Shown: piece by piece, positions 35,009-46,800 of the stretch
Layout: the number at the start of each line of letters is the position of its first letter
How positions within the stretch are numbered: position 1 is the stretch's first letter
Origin: Kitasatospora viridis
Lineage (GTDB): Bacteria > Actinomycetota > Actinomycetes > Streptomycetales > Streptomycetaceae
NCBI RefSeq assembly: GCF_007829815.1
Contig: NZ_VIWT01000001.1
Coordinates: forward strand, 1,759,501 to 1,823,500
Direction: 5' to 3'
Length of the DNA stretch: 64,000 nucleotides
The notes under the pieces: generated by a model
Database searches by the model: none
What the model saw: only the letters and a program-made list of their open reading frames with translations
What the model was told of the DNA's origin: nothing
Program-made: the position numbers and the translations under genes

Positions 35009-36610
35009 TCAGCCGAGGTCCACCGAACGGGCGAACTTGGCGCCGATCTCGGCGGCGATCTCCGCCAGCACCTCCTGCGGGATCTCCGAGTCCACGGTGA
35101 TCGAGGCGAGCGCGTCCTTGCTCTCGGCTTCCCGGGCCACCTGCATGCCGGCGATGTTGATCTCGGCGTCGCCGAGGATCCGGCCGAGCGTGCCGACCAC
35201 GCCGGGGCGGTCCTCGTACTTGAAGAAGGCCATGTGGTCGGTGAGCGCCACGTCGACCTCGAAGGCGTCCACGCCGACGATCTTCTGCTGCTGCTTCGGG
35301 CCGGACAGGGTGCCGGAGATGGCGATCTCGGCGCCGTTGGCCAGGGTGCCGCGCACGGTGATCACGTTGCGGTGCTCGACCGCCTCGCTGCTGGTGGTCA
35401 GCCGCACCTCGACCCCGCGCTCCTGGGCGAAGAGCGGGGCGTTGACGTAGGAGACGGTCTCCGCCACCACGTCCTCGAAGACGCCCTTGAGCGCCGAGAG
35501 CTCCAGCACCTTGACGTCGTGCTGGGTGATCTCGCCGCGCACCTCGACGTCGAGGCGCACGGCCACCTCGCCGGCCAGCGCGGTGAAGATCCGGCCGAGC
35601 TTCTCGGCCAGCGGCAGGCCGGGGCGCACGTCCTCGGCGATCACGCCGCCCTGCACGTTGACCGCGTCCGGCACCAGCTCGCCGGCCAGCGCGAGGCGCA
35701 CCGACCTGGCCACCGCGATGCCGGCCTTCTCCTGCGCCTCGTCGGTGGAGGCGCCCAGGTGCGGGGTGGCGACCACGTTGTCGAAGGTGAAGAGCGGGGA
35801 GTCGGTGCACGGCTCCTTGGCGTAGACGTCGAGGCCGGCGCCGGCCACCCGGCCCTCCTTGAGGGCGCTGGCCAGGGCGGTCTCGTCGATGATGCCGCCG
35901 CGCGCGGCGTTGACGATCCGCACGCTCGGCTTGACCTTGTGCAGGGCCTCGTCGCCGATCAGGCCGATGGTCTCCGGGGTCTTCGGCAGGTGCACGGTGA
36001 TGAAGTCGGAGACCTCCAGCAGCTCGTCCAGGGTGAGCAGCTTGACGCCCATCTGAGCCGCGCGGGCGGCCTGGATGTAGGGGTCGTAGGCGACGATCTT
36101 CATGCCGAAGGCCGACATCCGCTGGGCGACCAGCACGCCGATCCGGCCCAGGCCCACCACGCCGAGGGTCTTCTCGGAGAGCTCGACGCCGGTGTACTTG
36201 TTCCGCTTCCACTCGCCGTTCTTGAGCGCGGCGTTGGCCGGGGCGATGTTGCGGGCCACCGAGATCAGCAGGCCGCAGGCGAGTTCGGCGGCGGTGACGA
36301 TGTTGGAGGTGGGCGCGTTGACCACCATCACGCCGGCCTTGGTGGCGGCGGCGACGTCCACGTTGTCCAGGCCCACGCCGGCCCGGGCGACCACCTTGAG
36401 GCTCCTGGCGGCGGCCAGCGCCTCGGCGTCGATCTTGGTGGCGGAGCGGATCAGGATCGCGTCGACGTCGGCGATCGCGGTCAGCAGCTCGGTGCGGTTC
36501 GCGCCGTCGCAGTGCCGGATCTCGAAGTCCGGGCCCAGGGCGTCGACCGTGGCCGGGGACAGCTCTTCGGCGATCAGTACCACGGCGTTCTTGGAAGTGA
36601 CAGTGCTCAC
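35009..36610 (-). CDS. serA: D-3-phosphoglycerate dehydrogenase
   Basis: SerA oxidises 3-phosphoglycerate, the first step of serine synthesis. The 533-residue protein has the long actinobacterial layout: substrate and Rossmann domains (ARAGVGLDNVDVAAATKAGV, VVGLGRIGVLVAQRM, VNAARGGIIDETAL, ATPHLGASTDEAQEKA) then an intervening ASB domain and a C-terminal ACT domain (FFKYEDRPGVVGTLGRILGD) for serine feedback. GTG 36610 with AAGGA eight bases upstream is used; a longer frame to 36727 lacks this. It stands between the YfhO-like region and ilvC, with terminators on both sides. Confidence 0.95.
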   Translation of the reverse strand: MSTVTSKNAVVLIAEELSPATVDALGPDFEIRHCDGANRTELLTAIADVDAILIRSATKIDAEALAAARSLKVVARAGVGLDNVDVAAATKAGVMVVNAPTSNIVTAAELACGLLISVARNIAPANAALKNGEWKRNKYTGVELSEKTLGVVGLGRIGVLVAQRMSAFGMKIVAYDPYIQAARAAQMGVKLLTLDELLEVSDFITVHLPKTPETIGLIGDEALHKVKPSVRIVNAARGGIIDETALASALKEGRVAGAGLDVYAKEPCTDSPLFTFDNVVATPHLGASTDEAQEKAGIAVARSVRLALAGELVPDAVNVQGGVIAEDVRPGLPLAEKLGRIFTALAGEVAVRLDVEVRGEITQHDVKVLELSALKGVFEDVVAETVSYVNAPLFAQERGVEVRLTTSSEAVEHRNVITVRGTLANGAEIAISGTLSGPKQQQKIVGVDAFEVDVALTDHMAFFKYEDRPGVVGTLGRILGDAEINIAGMQVAREAESKDALASITVDSEIPQEVLAEIAAEIGAKFARSVDLG

Positions 36611-36829
36611 GACAGTTGTCCTTACTGTCCGGTTCTCCCCCACCGCACGCACGAGGGTGGGCGCGGCCGGAACGCAGGCCGGCAGGGCAGCGGGGAGTTT
36701 GGTGGCATGCCGCGTAGATAGACGCACGACGCTGTGGGCCTGACGCGCACTCGGAAGTGTATCGACGGACCGGGCCGTTGCCTGTGCCCGTGCGGCGAAA
36801 TCACCCGCACGGGACCCGACGGGTTGTAC

Positions 36830-36866
36830 AGCGGGGGCGGGACCGCTCGGCGGTCCCGCCCCCGCT
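36830..36866 (-). terminator. Terminator of the ilvBNC operon
   Basis: A perfect 16-base-pair stem (36830-36845 with 36851-36866) lies 17 bases beyond the ilvC stop codon. Confidence 0.88.
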
Positions 36867-36883
36867 GGTACGAACGCGCCTGA

Positions 36884-37936
<1,053 letters not shown>

Positions 37937-37957
37937 TCAGTAGGTGGTGAGGCGGCG

Positions 37958-38485
37958 TCAGGCGCTGCGGTCGAGCGCGCGCAGCGACCGGTCGGTGATC
38001 GAGCGCGCACCGCGGCCGATCGCCACCAGGCCGGACTGCACCAGCTCCTTGATGCCGAACGGTTCCAGCATCCGCAGCATCGCCTCCAGCTTGTCGGAGC
38101 TGCCGGTCGCCTCGATGGTCACGGCGTCCGGCGACACGTCCACGGTCTTGGCGCGGAAGAGCTGCACGATTTCGACGACCTGGGACCGGGACTCGTTGTC
38201 CGCCCGGACCTTGACCAGGACCAGTTCCCGCTGGATCGCAGCGGACTGGTCGAGCTCGACGATCTTTATCACGTTGACCAGCTTGTTGAGCTGCTTGGTG
38301 ACCTGCTCAAGCGGCAGGTCCTCGACGTTGACCACGATCGTCATCCGGGAGATGTCCGGGTGCTCGGTCGGGCCGACGGCGAGGGAGTCGATGTTGAAGC
38401 CCCGCCGGGAGAACAGTGCGGCGATGCGGGCCAGCACGCCGGGCTTGTTCTCGACCAGGACGGAGAGGGTGTGCTTGGAGGACAT
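37958..38485 (-). CDS. ilvN: Acetolactate synthase small (regulatory) subunit
   Basis: IlvN binds valine through its ACT domain and activates and controls IlvB. The 175-residue protein starts MSSKHTLSVLVENKPGVLARI with FSRRGFNIDSLAVGPTEHPD, the ACT signature, and a second ACT-like C-terminal half (KTVDVSPDAVTIEATGSSDKL, in pieces). It starts 29 bases after ilvB ends. Confidence 0.96.
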   Translation of the reverse strand: MSSKHTLSVLVENKPGVLARIAALFSRRGFNIDSLAVGPTEHPDISRMTIVVNVEDLPLEQVTKQLNKLVNVIKIVELDQSAAIQRELVLVKVRADNESRSQVVEIVQLFRAKTVDVSPDAVTIEATGSSDKLEAMLRMLEPFGIKELVQSGLVAIGRGARSITDRSLRALDRSA

Positions 38486-38514
38486 GGCTCTGGTTCCCTA
38501 GGTCCGATGGGGCG

Positions 38515-40368
38515 TCAGTCGAGGTCGTCGCTGAAGTCGGGGCGCACGTCGCGGGCGAACTGGATCTCGTCGTTGCTCGCGCCGGCCGCGACCATCGGCC
38601 AGACCATGGCGTCCTGGTGCACGATGAAGTCGATGACCACCGGGCGGTCGTTGATCTCCATCGCCTGCTTGATCACGGCGTCCAGGTCCTCCGGCCGCTC
38701 GCAGCGCAGGCCGACGCAGCCCATCGCCTCGGAGAGCAGCACGAAGTCGGGGATCCGGGTGCCCTGCGGCGGCGGGGCGACCCCGTCGTGGCCGGGGCCG
38801 GAGTGCAGCACCGTGTTGGAGTAGCGCTGGTTGTAGAACAGGGTCTGCCACTGGCGGACCATGCCCAGCGAACCGTTGTTGATCACCGCGACCTTGATCG
38901 GGATGTTGTTCAGCGCGCAGGTGGCGAGTTCCTGATTGGTCATCTGGAAGCAGCCGTCGCCGTCGATCGCCCAGACCGTGGCGTCCGGCACGCCCGCCTT
39001 GGCGCCCATCGCCGCCGGCACCGCGTAGCCCATGGTCCCGGCGCCGCCGGAGTTGAGCCAGGTGGCCGGCTTCTCGAAGCCGATGAACTGCGAGGCCCAC
39101 ATCTGGTGCTGGCCGACGCCGGCCGCGTAGATGGCCTCCGGGCCGACCAGCTGGCCGATCCGCTCGATCACCTGCTGCGGCGACAACTCGCCCGCGGGGG
39201 CGGGCTCGTAGCCCAGCGGGTAGGTCTTCTTCCACTCGTTGAGCTTGGTCCACCAGTCCGCGTAGTCGCCCTTGCGGCCGGCCTCGTGCTCGGCCTGCAC
39301 GGCGACGATCAGGTCGGCCAGCACCTCGCGGGCGTCGCCGACGATCGGCACGTCGGCCGGGCGGTTCTTGCCGATCTCGGCCGGGTCGATGTCGGCGTGC
39401 ACGACCTTGGCGTTCGGCGCGAAGGAGTCGAGCTTGCCGGTGACCCGGTCGTCGAAGCGGGCGCCCAGGGTGAACAGCAGGTCCGACTTCTGCAGCGCGG
39501 TGACGGCGGGGACGCTGCCGTGCATGCCCGGCATGCCCAGGTGCTGCGGATGGCTGTCCGGGAAGGCACCCAGTGCCATCAGGGTGGTGACCACCGGCGC
39601 GCCGGTCAGCTCGGCCAGGATCCGCAGCTCGGCGGTGGCGTTCGCCTTGAGCACGCCGCCGCCGACGTAGAGCACCGGCCGCTTCGAGCCGACCAGCAGC
39701 TTGGCGGCCTCGCGGATCTGCTTGGCGTGCGGCTTGGTCACCGGACGGTAGCCGGGCAGCGCCAGCTCGACCGGCCAGCGGAAGGTGGTGGTGGCCTGCA
39801 TCGCGTCCTTGGCGATGTCCACCAGCACCGGGCCGGGGCGGCCGGTGGCGGCGATGTGGAAGGCCTCGGCGATCACCTGGGGGATCTCCGCCGGGTCGGT
39901 GACCAGGAAGTTGTGCTTGGTGATCGGCATGGTGATGCCGCAGATGTCGGCTTCCTGGAAGGCGTCGGTGCCGATCGCCGCGGAGGAGACCTGGCCGGTG
40001 ATCGCCACGATCGGCACCGAGTCCATGTACGCGTCGGCGATCGGGGTGACCAGGTTGGTGGCGCCCGGGCCGGAGGTGGCCATGCAGACGCCGACCTTGC
40101 CGGTGGCCTGCGCGTAGCCGGTGGCCGCGTGGCCCGCGCCCTGCTCGTGCCGGACCAGGACGTGGCGGACCTTGACGGAGTCCATCAGCGGGTCGTAGGC
40201 GGGCAGGATCGCGCCGCCGGGGATGCCGAAGATGGTTTCCGCGCCTACGGCTTCGAGCGAGCGGATGAGCGACTGGGCCCCGGTCATCGTCTCGACGACC
40301 GCGGGGGTGCCTTGGGACGGCGCGGCCGGGTGGTCCCCGCGGCGGGGAGTTGCCGTGTGCTCAGTCAT
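38515..40368 (-). CDS. ilvB: Acetolactate synthase large (catalytic) subunit
   Basis: IlvB makes acetolactate and acetohydroxybutyrate with ThDP, FAD and Mg2+. The 617-residue protein has the N-terminal catalytic-Glu region ([17 protein letters not shown]), the FAD-domain motifs ([20 protein letters not shown]) and the ThDP motif [20 protein letters not shown] with [19 protein letters not shown] 40368 ([11 protein letters not shown]) fits the family and is preceded by GAAGACAGG. A leader peptide and attenuator lie upstream. It is the first structural gene of ilvBNC. Confidence 0.97.
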   Translation of the reverse strand: MTEHTATPRRGDHPAAPSQGTPAVVETMTGAQSLIRSLEAVGAETIFGIPGGAILPAYDPLMDSVKVRHVLVRHEQGAGHAATGYAQATGKVGVCMATSGPGATNLVTPIADAYMDSVPIVAITGQVSSAAIGTDAFQEADICGITMPITKHNFLVTDPAEIPQVIAEAFHIAATGRPGPVLVDIAKDAMQATTTFRWPVELALPGYRPVTKPHAKQIREAAKLLVGSKRPVLYVGGGVLKANATAELRILAELTGAPVVTTLMALGAFPDSHPQHLGMPGMHGSVPAVTALQKSDLLFTLGARFDDRVTGKLDSFAPNAKVVHADIDPAEIGKNRPADVPIVGDAREVLADLIVAVQAEHEAGRKGDYADWWTKLNEWKKTYPLGYEPAPAGELSPQQVIERIGQLVGPEAIYAAGVGQHQMWASQFIGFEKPATWLNSGGAGTMGYAVPAAMGAKAGVPDATVWAIDGDGCFQMTNQELATCALNNIPIKVAVINNGSLGMVRQWQTLFYNQRYSNTVLHSGPGHDGVAPPPQGTRIPDFVLLSEAMGCVGLRCERPEDLDAVIKQAMEINDRPVVIDFIVHQDAMVWPMVAAGASNDEIQFARDVRPDFSDDLD

Positions 40369-40475
40369 CTGCCTGTCTTCTTTCGCCGGTTCGGCTGTCC
40401 GCTTCATCCCATATTCGGATGGAACGAGCGAGGGGGACAACGGTGTCTCACGAGGGGTTCAGCGGTGCGACCGCA

Positions 40476-40512
40476 ACAAAAAACCCCTCGTGCCCAAAGG
40501 CATGCGAGGGGT
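40476..40512 (-). terminator. Attenuator terminator ahead of ilvB
   Basis: On the minus strand an eight-base-pair stem ACCCCTCG/CGAGGGGT plus a four-base-pair upper stem with a two-base bulge (40512-40483) is followed by a run of six T. It sits 40 bases beyond the leader peptide stop and about 115 bases before ilvB, as expected of an attenuator. Confidence 0.82.
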
Positions 40513-40552
40513 GGCGCGTCGGTCTCCGAGGTCGAGGGCAACTCTGGCCCGC

Positions 40553-40594
40553 TCAGCCGACGCGCCCGCCAAGTACGAGAATTCGGGTGCTCAT
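40553..40594 (-). CDS. ilvB leader peptide
   Basis: A 13-residue peptide, MSTRILVLGGRVG, with the run Ile-Leu-Val-Leu and a later Val. AGGAGGAAGG lies upstream of its ATG. Family knowledge: actinobacterial ilvB operons carry such leaders whose translation senses branched-chain aminoacyl-tRNA. The promoter must lie inside or near the 3' end of the GGDEF-protein gene, which stops only 34 bases upstream. Confidence 0.85.
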   Translation of the reverse strand: MSTRILVLGGRVG

Positions 40595-40627
40595 GGCACC
40601 GACCTTCCTCCTGCGCGGCATTTGATG

Positions 40628-43612
40628 TCAAGCAGGTGGGACGGCCGTCTCACCATGCGGACCGAGGATGGACGGTCTGCCGGTCGGCCGGCGGTCGGCC
40701 GACAGGTACGCGTGCCGGGCCGACACCGAGCCCAGCGGGCGCGGCAGCGGGTAGAGCCGGCGGGCCAGCGCCCGGCGCAGCCGGAACTCGTCCAGCGGCT
40801 GCGCGAAGGCCAGCCCCTGCCCGTTGCGGCAGCCCAGCTCCTGAAGCACCGTCACCTGCCGGGGCTGGTCCACCCCCTCGGCGGCGGTGACCAGGCCGAG
40901 CTCGCGGCCCAGTCGCAGCGCGTTGCCGGCCAGCGCCCGCCCGCGCGGCGAGTCCACCACTTCCTGCACCAGCGTACGGTCGAGCTTGAGCCCGTCGAAC
41001 GGCAGCTGGGCCAGCGCGCCGAGCGAGCCGCTGCCGGCGCCGAATCCGGCCAGCGCGGTGCCCACCCCGAGCCGGCGCAGCGCGGCCAGCCGGCGGCCCA
41101 GCTCGTCCGCCGTGCTGTCCGGCCCCATCCGGGCCAGCTCGACCACCAGTCGGCCGGGCGGCAGGCCGGTCTCCCGCAGCACCGCTGCGATCGTCTCGTA
41201 GACCCCGGGCGCGCAGAGCCGCTCGGCGCTGAGGCGGACCGAGACCGGCACGGCGGCGGAGCCCGGCCGCAGCCCGCCGCGCGCGTCGGCGCCGCGCACC
41301 GCGGCCTGCCGGACCGCCTGTTCGAGCAGCCAGCGGGCGAACCTGGTCGCCGCGTCGCCCTGCTCCGCCCCGCGCAGGAACTCGGCCGGGGTGAGCAGCA
41401 GGCCCTGCGCCGAGCGCCAGCGGGCCAGCGCCTCCAGCCCGGTGACCGCGCCGGTGCGCAGGTCCACCACCGGCTGGTGCAGCAGCGCGAAGCCGCCCTC
41501 CTTGACCGCGGCGCGCAGCCGCTCGTCCAGCTCCTTGCGCTGGTCCAGGTCGGCCCGCATCCCCGGCGTGTAGAGCACCACCCGGCCCTTGCCCTGCGAC
41601 TTGGCCCGGTACATCGCCAGGTCGGCGTCGCGCATCAGCTCGTCGGCCAGCGCGCCCACCTCGCCCGGCTGGGCGTCCGGCTCGGCCGGCCGGGGGCCGA
41701 AGGCGATCCCGATGCTGGCCGCCACGCCCAACTCGGCGCCGCCGATCCAGTACGGCTCGGAGAGCGCGTGCCGCAGCCGCTCGGCCAGCTCCTGCACCCG
41801 CAGCCGGCCGAGCCGGCCGCTGACCAGCACCGCGAACTCGTCGCCGCCGAACCGCGCCACGGTGTCGCCGGAGCGCACGGTGGCCTGCAGCCGGCGGGCC
41901 GCCTGCACCAGCAGCTGGTCGCCGACCTGGTGGCCGACGCTGTCGTTGACCGCCTTGAAGCCGTCCAGGTCGAGGAAGAGCACGGCCACCGCCGACCCGT
42001 CCTGGTACGGGTGTTCGCGCGGCCCGTCGTCGCCCTGGCCGCCCAGCGCGGCGCGCAGCCGCTCGGTGAACAGGGCCCGGTTGGGCAGGTCGGTGAGCGG
42101 GTCGTGGAAGGCGTTGTGCTGGAGCTGGGCCTGCAGCCTGACCCGCTCGGTGACGTCACGGCTGTTCAGGATCAGGCCGTCGCGGTACCGGTTGACGGTG
42201 GACTCCACGTGCAGCCACTCCCCGCCGCCGGCCCGGATCCGGCACTCCACCCGGGCGCTCGGCTCCGGCTGGCGCGGCGCGGCCGGGGTCAGCCGGCCGG
42301 CCGGGGGCAGGTGGCCCGGCCGGCGGGCCAGCAGCTGGCTGCGGGCCAGGAACCGGTGCACCTCGCGGACCACCCGGTCGGTGTCCTGCGGGTGCACCAG
42401 GTCGAGCAGCCGGCCGCCGACCAGCTCCTCCGGGTCGCGGCTGTAGACGCCGAGCGCGGCCGGCGAGACGTAGGAGAGCACCCCGTCCGCCCCGGTGATC
42501 ATGATCACGTCGCTGGAGCCCTGCACCAGCGAGCGGAAGTGCGCCTCCTTCTGGGCCAGCTCCTGGGCCAGCGACAGGTTGTCGAGCAGCATGATGCCCT
42601 GACGGACGATCAGCGCGAGCCCGACGGTGCAGGCGATCACGATCACCACCCGGTCCATCGGTCTGCCTCCGAGGGCGTTGTAGAGGATGCCGGCGGTGCA
42701 GACCGAGGCGGCGGCGTACGGGGTCAGCGCGCTGAAGGTGGAGGCCACCCGGCGGCGCGGGGTGCCGCCGGCCGAGGGGTGCTCGCGGCTCGGCCGGCCG
42801 CGCCGCCAGCGCGAGGACCAGGGCGCGTAGGCGAGCAGCAGGCTGCCGGCGAACCAGCCGGCGTCCAGGATCTCCCCGGAGTGGTAGGTGCCGCGCAGCG
42901 CGGGCGAGGTGAACAGCGCGTCGCAGACCACGGTGACCGCCAGGCCCAGCATCGCGGTGTGCACCGGCGCCCGGTTGCCGTCCCGGCAGCGGAACCGCAG
43001 GCCGACCACCAGCGAGACCATCAGGATGTCCAGCACCGGGTAGGCCAGGCCCAGGGCGAGCCGCAGCGGGTTGCCCACCTCGCCCTCGGCGGCCCGGCCG
43101 AGCGCCAGGCTCCAGCTGAGCGTGAACAGCGAGCCGGCCACCATCCAGCCGTCCAGCAGCAGGCAGACCCAGCCGGCGGTGCCGCGCGGGCGCTGGGCCA
43201 GCACCAGCAGGCCGAGCACGGCCAGCGGGGCGAACGGCAGGAAGGCGTAGTCGGCGATCGAGTCCTGCGGCAGCGAGGTGCGCAGCACCACCTCGTACCA
43301 GCCCCAGGTGCCGTTGCCGACCGCCAGGGTGGCCGAGGAGAGGCCGAAGAGCAGCCAGGCGCCGCGGGTCTGGCCGGGCACCATGCAGCCGTGCGCCAGG
43401 CAGGAGAGGGCGGCGGCCAGCGCGGCACCGGCCAGGCCGAAGTCGCCCATGAAGAGCGCCAGCGAGCGGGAGCCCCAGCCGAAGCCGGCGCCGACCGCGT
43501 AGGAGAGGCAGAGCAACGCGAGCAGCAGGGCGAGGCGTCGGCCGACCAGCAGCGGCGGGCGGGCCGCGGCCGTGAGCCGGTCCGCCGGTCCGCCGTCGGA
43601 CCTCGAACTCAC
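40628..43612 (-). CDS. Membrane PAS-GGDEF protein with degenerate EAL domain
   Basis: A 994-residue cyclic-di-GMP protein. About eight to ten membrane segments fill residues 25-345, a PAS domain follows at about 355-490, then GGDEF (GGDEF at 589-593, with an RSGD inhibitory site at 580-583 and the FLDLD metal motif at 546-550), and an EAL domain at about 690-940. EAL is present at 727-729, but the usual metal and catalytic residues are changed: R793 for Asn, R828 for Glu, and A855-G856 for the DD pair. I infer an active, product-inhibited diguanylate cyclase with a non-catalytic EAL domain that may bind c-di-GMP. It is upstream of the ilvB leader on the same strand. Confidence 0.88.
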   Translation of the reverse strand: MSSRSDGGPADRLTAAARPPLLVGRRLALLLALLCLSYAVGAGFGWGSRSLALFMGDFGLAGAALAAALSCLAHGCMVPGQTRGAWLLFGLSSATLAVGNGTWGWYEVVLRTSLPQDSIADYAFLPFAPLAVLGLLVLAQRPRGTAGWVCLLLDGWMVAGSLFTLSWSLALGRAAEGEVGNPLRLALGLAYPVLDILMVSLVVGLRFRCRDGNRAPVHTAMLGLAVTVVCDALFTSPALRGTYHSGEILDAGWFAGSLLLAYAPWSSRWRRGRPSREHPSAGGTPRRRVASTFSALTPYAAASVCTAGILYNALGGRPMDRVVIVIACTVGLALIVRQGIMLLDNLSLAQELAQKEAHFRSLVQGSSDVIMITGADGVLSYVSPAALGVYSRDPEELVGGRLLDLVHPQDTDRVVREVHRFLARSQLLARRPGHLPPAGRLTPAAPRQPEPSARVECRIRAGGGEWLHVESTVNRYRDGLILNSRDVTERVRLQAQLQHNAFHDPLTDLPNRALFTERLRAALGGQGDDGPREHPYQDGSAVAVLFLDLDGFKAVNDSVGHQVGDQLLVQAARRLQATVRSGDTVARFGGDEFAVLVSGRLGRLRVQELAERLRHALSEPYWIGGAELGVAASIGIAFGPRPAEPDAQPGEVGALADELMRDADLAMYRAKSQGKGRVVLYTPGMRADLDQRKELDERLRAAVKEGGFALLHQPVVDLRTGAVTGLEALARWRSAQGLLLTPAEFLRGAEQGDAATRFARWLLEQAVRQAAVRGADARGGLRPGSAAVPVSVRLSAERLCAPGVYETIAAVLRETGLPPGRLVVELARMGPDSTADELGRRLAALRRLGVGTALAGFGAGSGSLGALAQLPFDGLKLDRTLVQEVVDSPRGRALAGNALRLGRELGLVTAAEGVDQPRQVTVLQELGCRNGQGLAFAQPLDEFRLRRALARRLYPLPRPLGSVSARHAYLSADRRPTGRPSILGPHGETAVPPA

Positions 43613-43857
43613 CCCGCACCTCCCCCCGTAACCACCCCACCGGAGCGGGGATCTGACGCAGTGACCCGCCGGACGGGCAGGAGCCGAGGTCCCAGCCGGG
43701 ACCCTACACCACTTCGGTCACTCAATGACACGCACACTCAACTTAGAGTAATGGTCCGAGAGTAGGGATATGCACCCGCTTCCACCAGATCGGCCCGGTT
43801 GGCCGTAGCGCACGCACGGGAGCACGCGCGCCGGGGCGCGTGCGTCGGTGCGCCCGG

Positions 43858-46800
43858 CTACGCGCCCACGACGGCGGCGCGCGCCGGTGCCGACGGGGGG
43901 AACAGGCGCAGCCGGTGGGCCAGCGCGGCGGCCTCCCCGCGACCGGAAACCTCCAGCTTGGCGAGGATGTTGGAGACGTGGACGCTCGCCGTCTTGGGCG
44001 AGATGAAGAGCTCCTCGGCGATCTGCCGATTGGTCCGCCCCTCGGTCAGCAGCCGCAGCACATCGGTCTCCCGCGGCGTGAGGTGGAAGGCGGCCGGACC
44101 TTCGGGCTCACTCGGTTCGGCGCGCGCCCCCTCCGGCGCTCCCCGGTTCGCCCCGAGCCGGTGCAGCAGCCGGTCGAGCTCCCCGCGCAGCCACCGGTCC
44201 CCCAGCCGTTCGGCCAGCTCGGCGGCCTCGCGCAGCAGTTCGGCCGCCGCCTCGCGCTCGCCGGTCGCTGCCGCGGCCCCGCCCGCGCCGTGCAGCGCGA
44301 GCACCAGCGGGTAGGGCAGCCCGGTGCTCCGCAGCCGCTCGACGGCCGCCGCCCAGTGCGCCGGGGTGTCCCGCGCCCCGGCGCGGGCCAGCTCGGCCTC
44401 GGCGAGCAGCGCCCAGCCCTCGTGCAGCGGCGCCACGGGCCGCTGCGCGGCGAGCCGCTCGGCGATCCGGGCCAGCACGGCCGGCCGCTCCCGGTCGGCG
44501 GCCGGCAGCCCCCGGGAGTCCGCCTCCACGGCGGCGCCACGGGCCAGCAGCGGCAGCAGCCGGAAGTCCCGCCGCCCGATCTCGCCGTCCAGCACCGCGA
44601 ACAGCGCCTCCCGGGCCAGCAGCGGCTGCCCGCCGCGGCCGGCCAGGTCCACCGCCAGCTTGGCGGTGGGGATCAGGTGCTGCGGCTGGTCCCGGCGGTC
44701 GGTGGTGGCCTGACAGACCCTCAGCAGCTCCCGGGCCGCCGCCAGGTCGCCGCGGCGCAGCGCGAGTTCGCCGCGCAGCCGGTTCAGGAAGGGGTCGAAG
44801 GCCTCGGTCCGCAGGTCGCTCTCCCAGCCGGCCAGCACCTCGGCGGCCTCCTCGACCCGGCCGAGCAGCAGCAGCGACTCGGCCAGGTTGCCGGCCAGGA
44901 TCGCGCCGGTGTTGCGCAGCATCCCCAGGTCGCCGGCGACCGCCAGGCCCTCCCGGGCCAGCGTCACCGCCTCCGCCAGCCGGCCCTCGTTGGCGAGCAT
45001 GCTGGCCAGGTTGTTCAGGCCGCGGGTGAGCAGGTCCGGCACCGGCATCCCGCGGGCCGCCTCGACGGCGGCGCGCAGCTCGGCGATGCCGCGCTCGGGT
45101 TCGCCGAACTCGGCGTAGAGCGAGCCGAGGGTCATCCGGGCGTGCAGTTCGACCCCGGTCGCGCCGACCTGGCGGGCGATCGCCACGGCGCGCTCGGCGC
45201 GCGCCAGGTCGTCCCCGGTCGGGGTGTAGAGCATCGCCTGGCCGGCGGCCAGCGCGAACACGTCGGCCTGCACGGCGGACGGCGGGCGGCCCTCGACCAG
45301 CCGCAGCGCGTGGCCCAGCTCCTCGGTGGTGCCGTTGCGGTTGAGGTGGCCGAGCATCCGGGCCCGGTTCATCCGGAACCAGGCGGCGCGCAGCGGGTTC
45401 TCCGCCTCGTCGGTCAGCTTCAGGGCCCGCTTGGCCAGGCTCAGGCCGCGCTCCCGGTCGCCGGAGCGGCGGGCCGCGACCAGCGCCTCGGCCAGCACGT
45501 CGACCAGCCGCAGCCGCTCGCAGGCCGGGTCGCAGGCGCCCGGGTCACAGCAGCAGGGCGGGTAGGTCTCGGCCCAGTCGTGCGGGCGCAGGGTGGTGGC
45601 CAGCACCTCGGCGTCCACCTCGTCCCAGAGCTCGATCGCCCGCTCCAGCAGGCTGAGCTGCTCGGCGAAGGCGTTGCGCCGGCGGGCCGCCCGGGCGGCG
45701 TCCAGGGCGGTGGGCAGGGCCCGGGCCGGGGCGTGCGCGTGGTACCAGTAGTTGGCCAGCCGGGCCGGTCGCTCGTCGCCGCGGACCAGCGTGGGGTCGG
45801 CCTCCAGGGCGGCGGCGTAGCGGCGGTTGATCCGGGTCCGCTCGCCGGGCAGCAGGTCGTCGGAGACCGCCTCGCGGGCCAGCGCGTGCCGGAACCGGTA
45901 GCCCTCGCCGTCCTTGTCCGGCTGCAGCACGTTGGCGCCGACGGCGGTGCGCAGCGCGTCCAGCAGCTCGTCCTCGGAGTCGTCCAGCACGGCGGCGAGC
46001 AGCTCGTGCTCGACCCTGGAGCCGCCCTCGGCGGCGATCCTGACGACCCGTTGGGTCTCCTCGGGCAGCGCCTCCACCCGGACCAGCAGGATGTCGCGCA
46101 GCGAGTCGCTCAGGCCCGCGTAGCAGCCGTCGGTGCAGGAGGCGGCCAGCTCCTCGACGAAGAACGGGTTGCCCTCGGAGCGGCGCAGGATCCGGTCCAC
46201 CAGCTGCGGGTCGGGGGTGTCGGTGCCCAGGATGCCGGCCAGCTGGGCGGCCACCTCGGGGCGGCCGAACCGGTCCAGCTCCAGCCGGTGCACGGTGCGC
46301 TGGCGCTCCAGCTCGGCCAGGAACGGGCGGAGCGGGTGGCGGCGGTGCAGGTCGTCGGTGCGGTAGGTGGCGATGATCAGCACCCGGGCCCGGTGCAGGG
46401 TGGAGATCAGGTAGCCGAGCAGCTCCCGGGTGGAGCGGTCGGACCAGTGCAGGTCCTCGATCGCCAGCACCAGCGGGCGGTCCGCGCTCAGCCGCTCGAA
46501 GAGCCGGGCCAGGTTCTCGAACAGCCGGGCCCGGCTGTACTCGTCGTTGGGCTCCTGGTCGGTCTCGCCGAACTCCGGCAGCACCCGGGCCAGGTGGCCC
46601 TCCAGGCCGTCGGCGGCGCAGGCCAGTTCGGACCTGCGGGCGCGGTGCAGCCGGCGCAGTGCGGTGGCCAGCGGCGCGTACGGCAGGCCCTCGGCCCCCA
46701 CCTCCAGGCAGTGGCCGAGCATGGCGACGGTGCCCTCGGCATCGGCCTTGCAGAGGAACTCCTCCAGCAAGCGGGTCTTGCCCACTCCGGCGTCGCCGCC

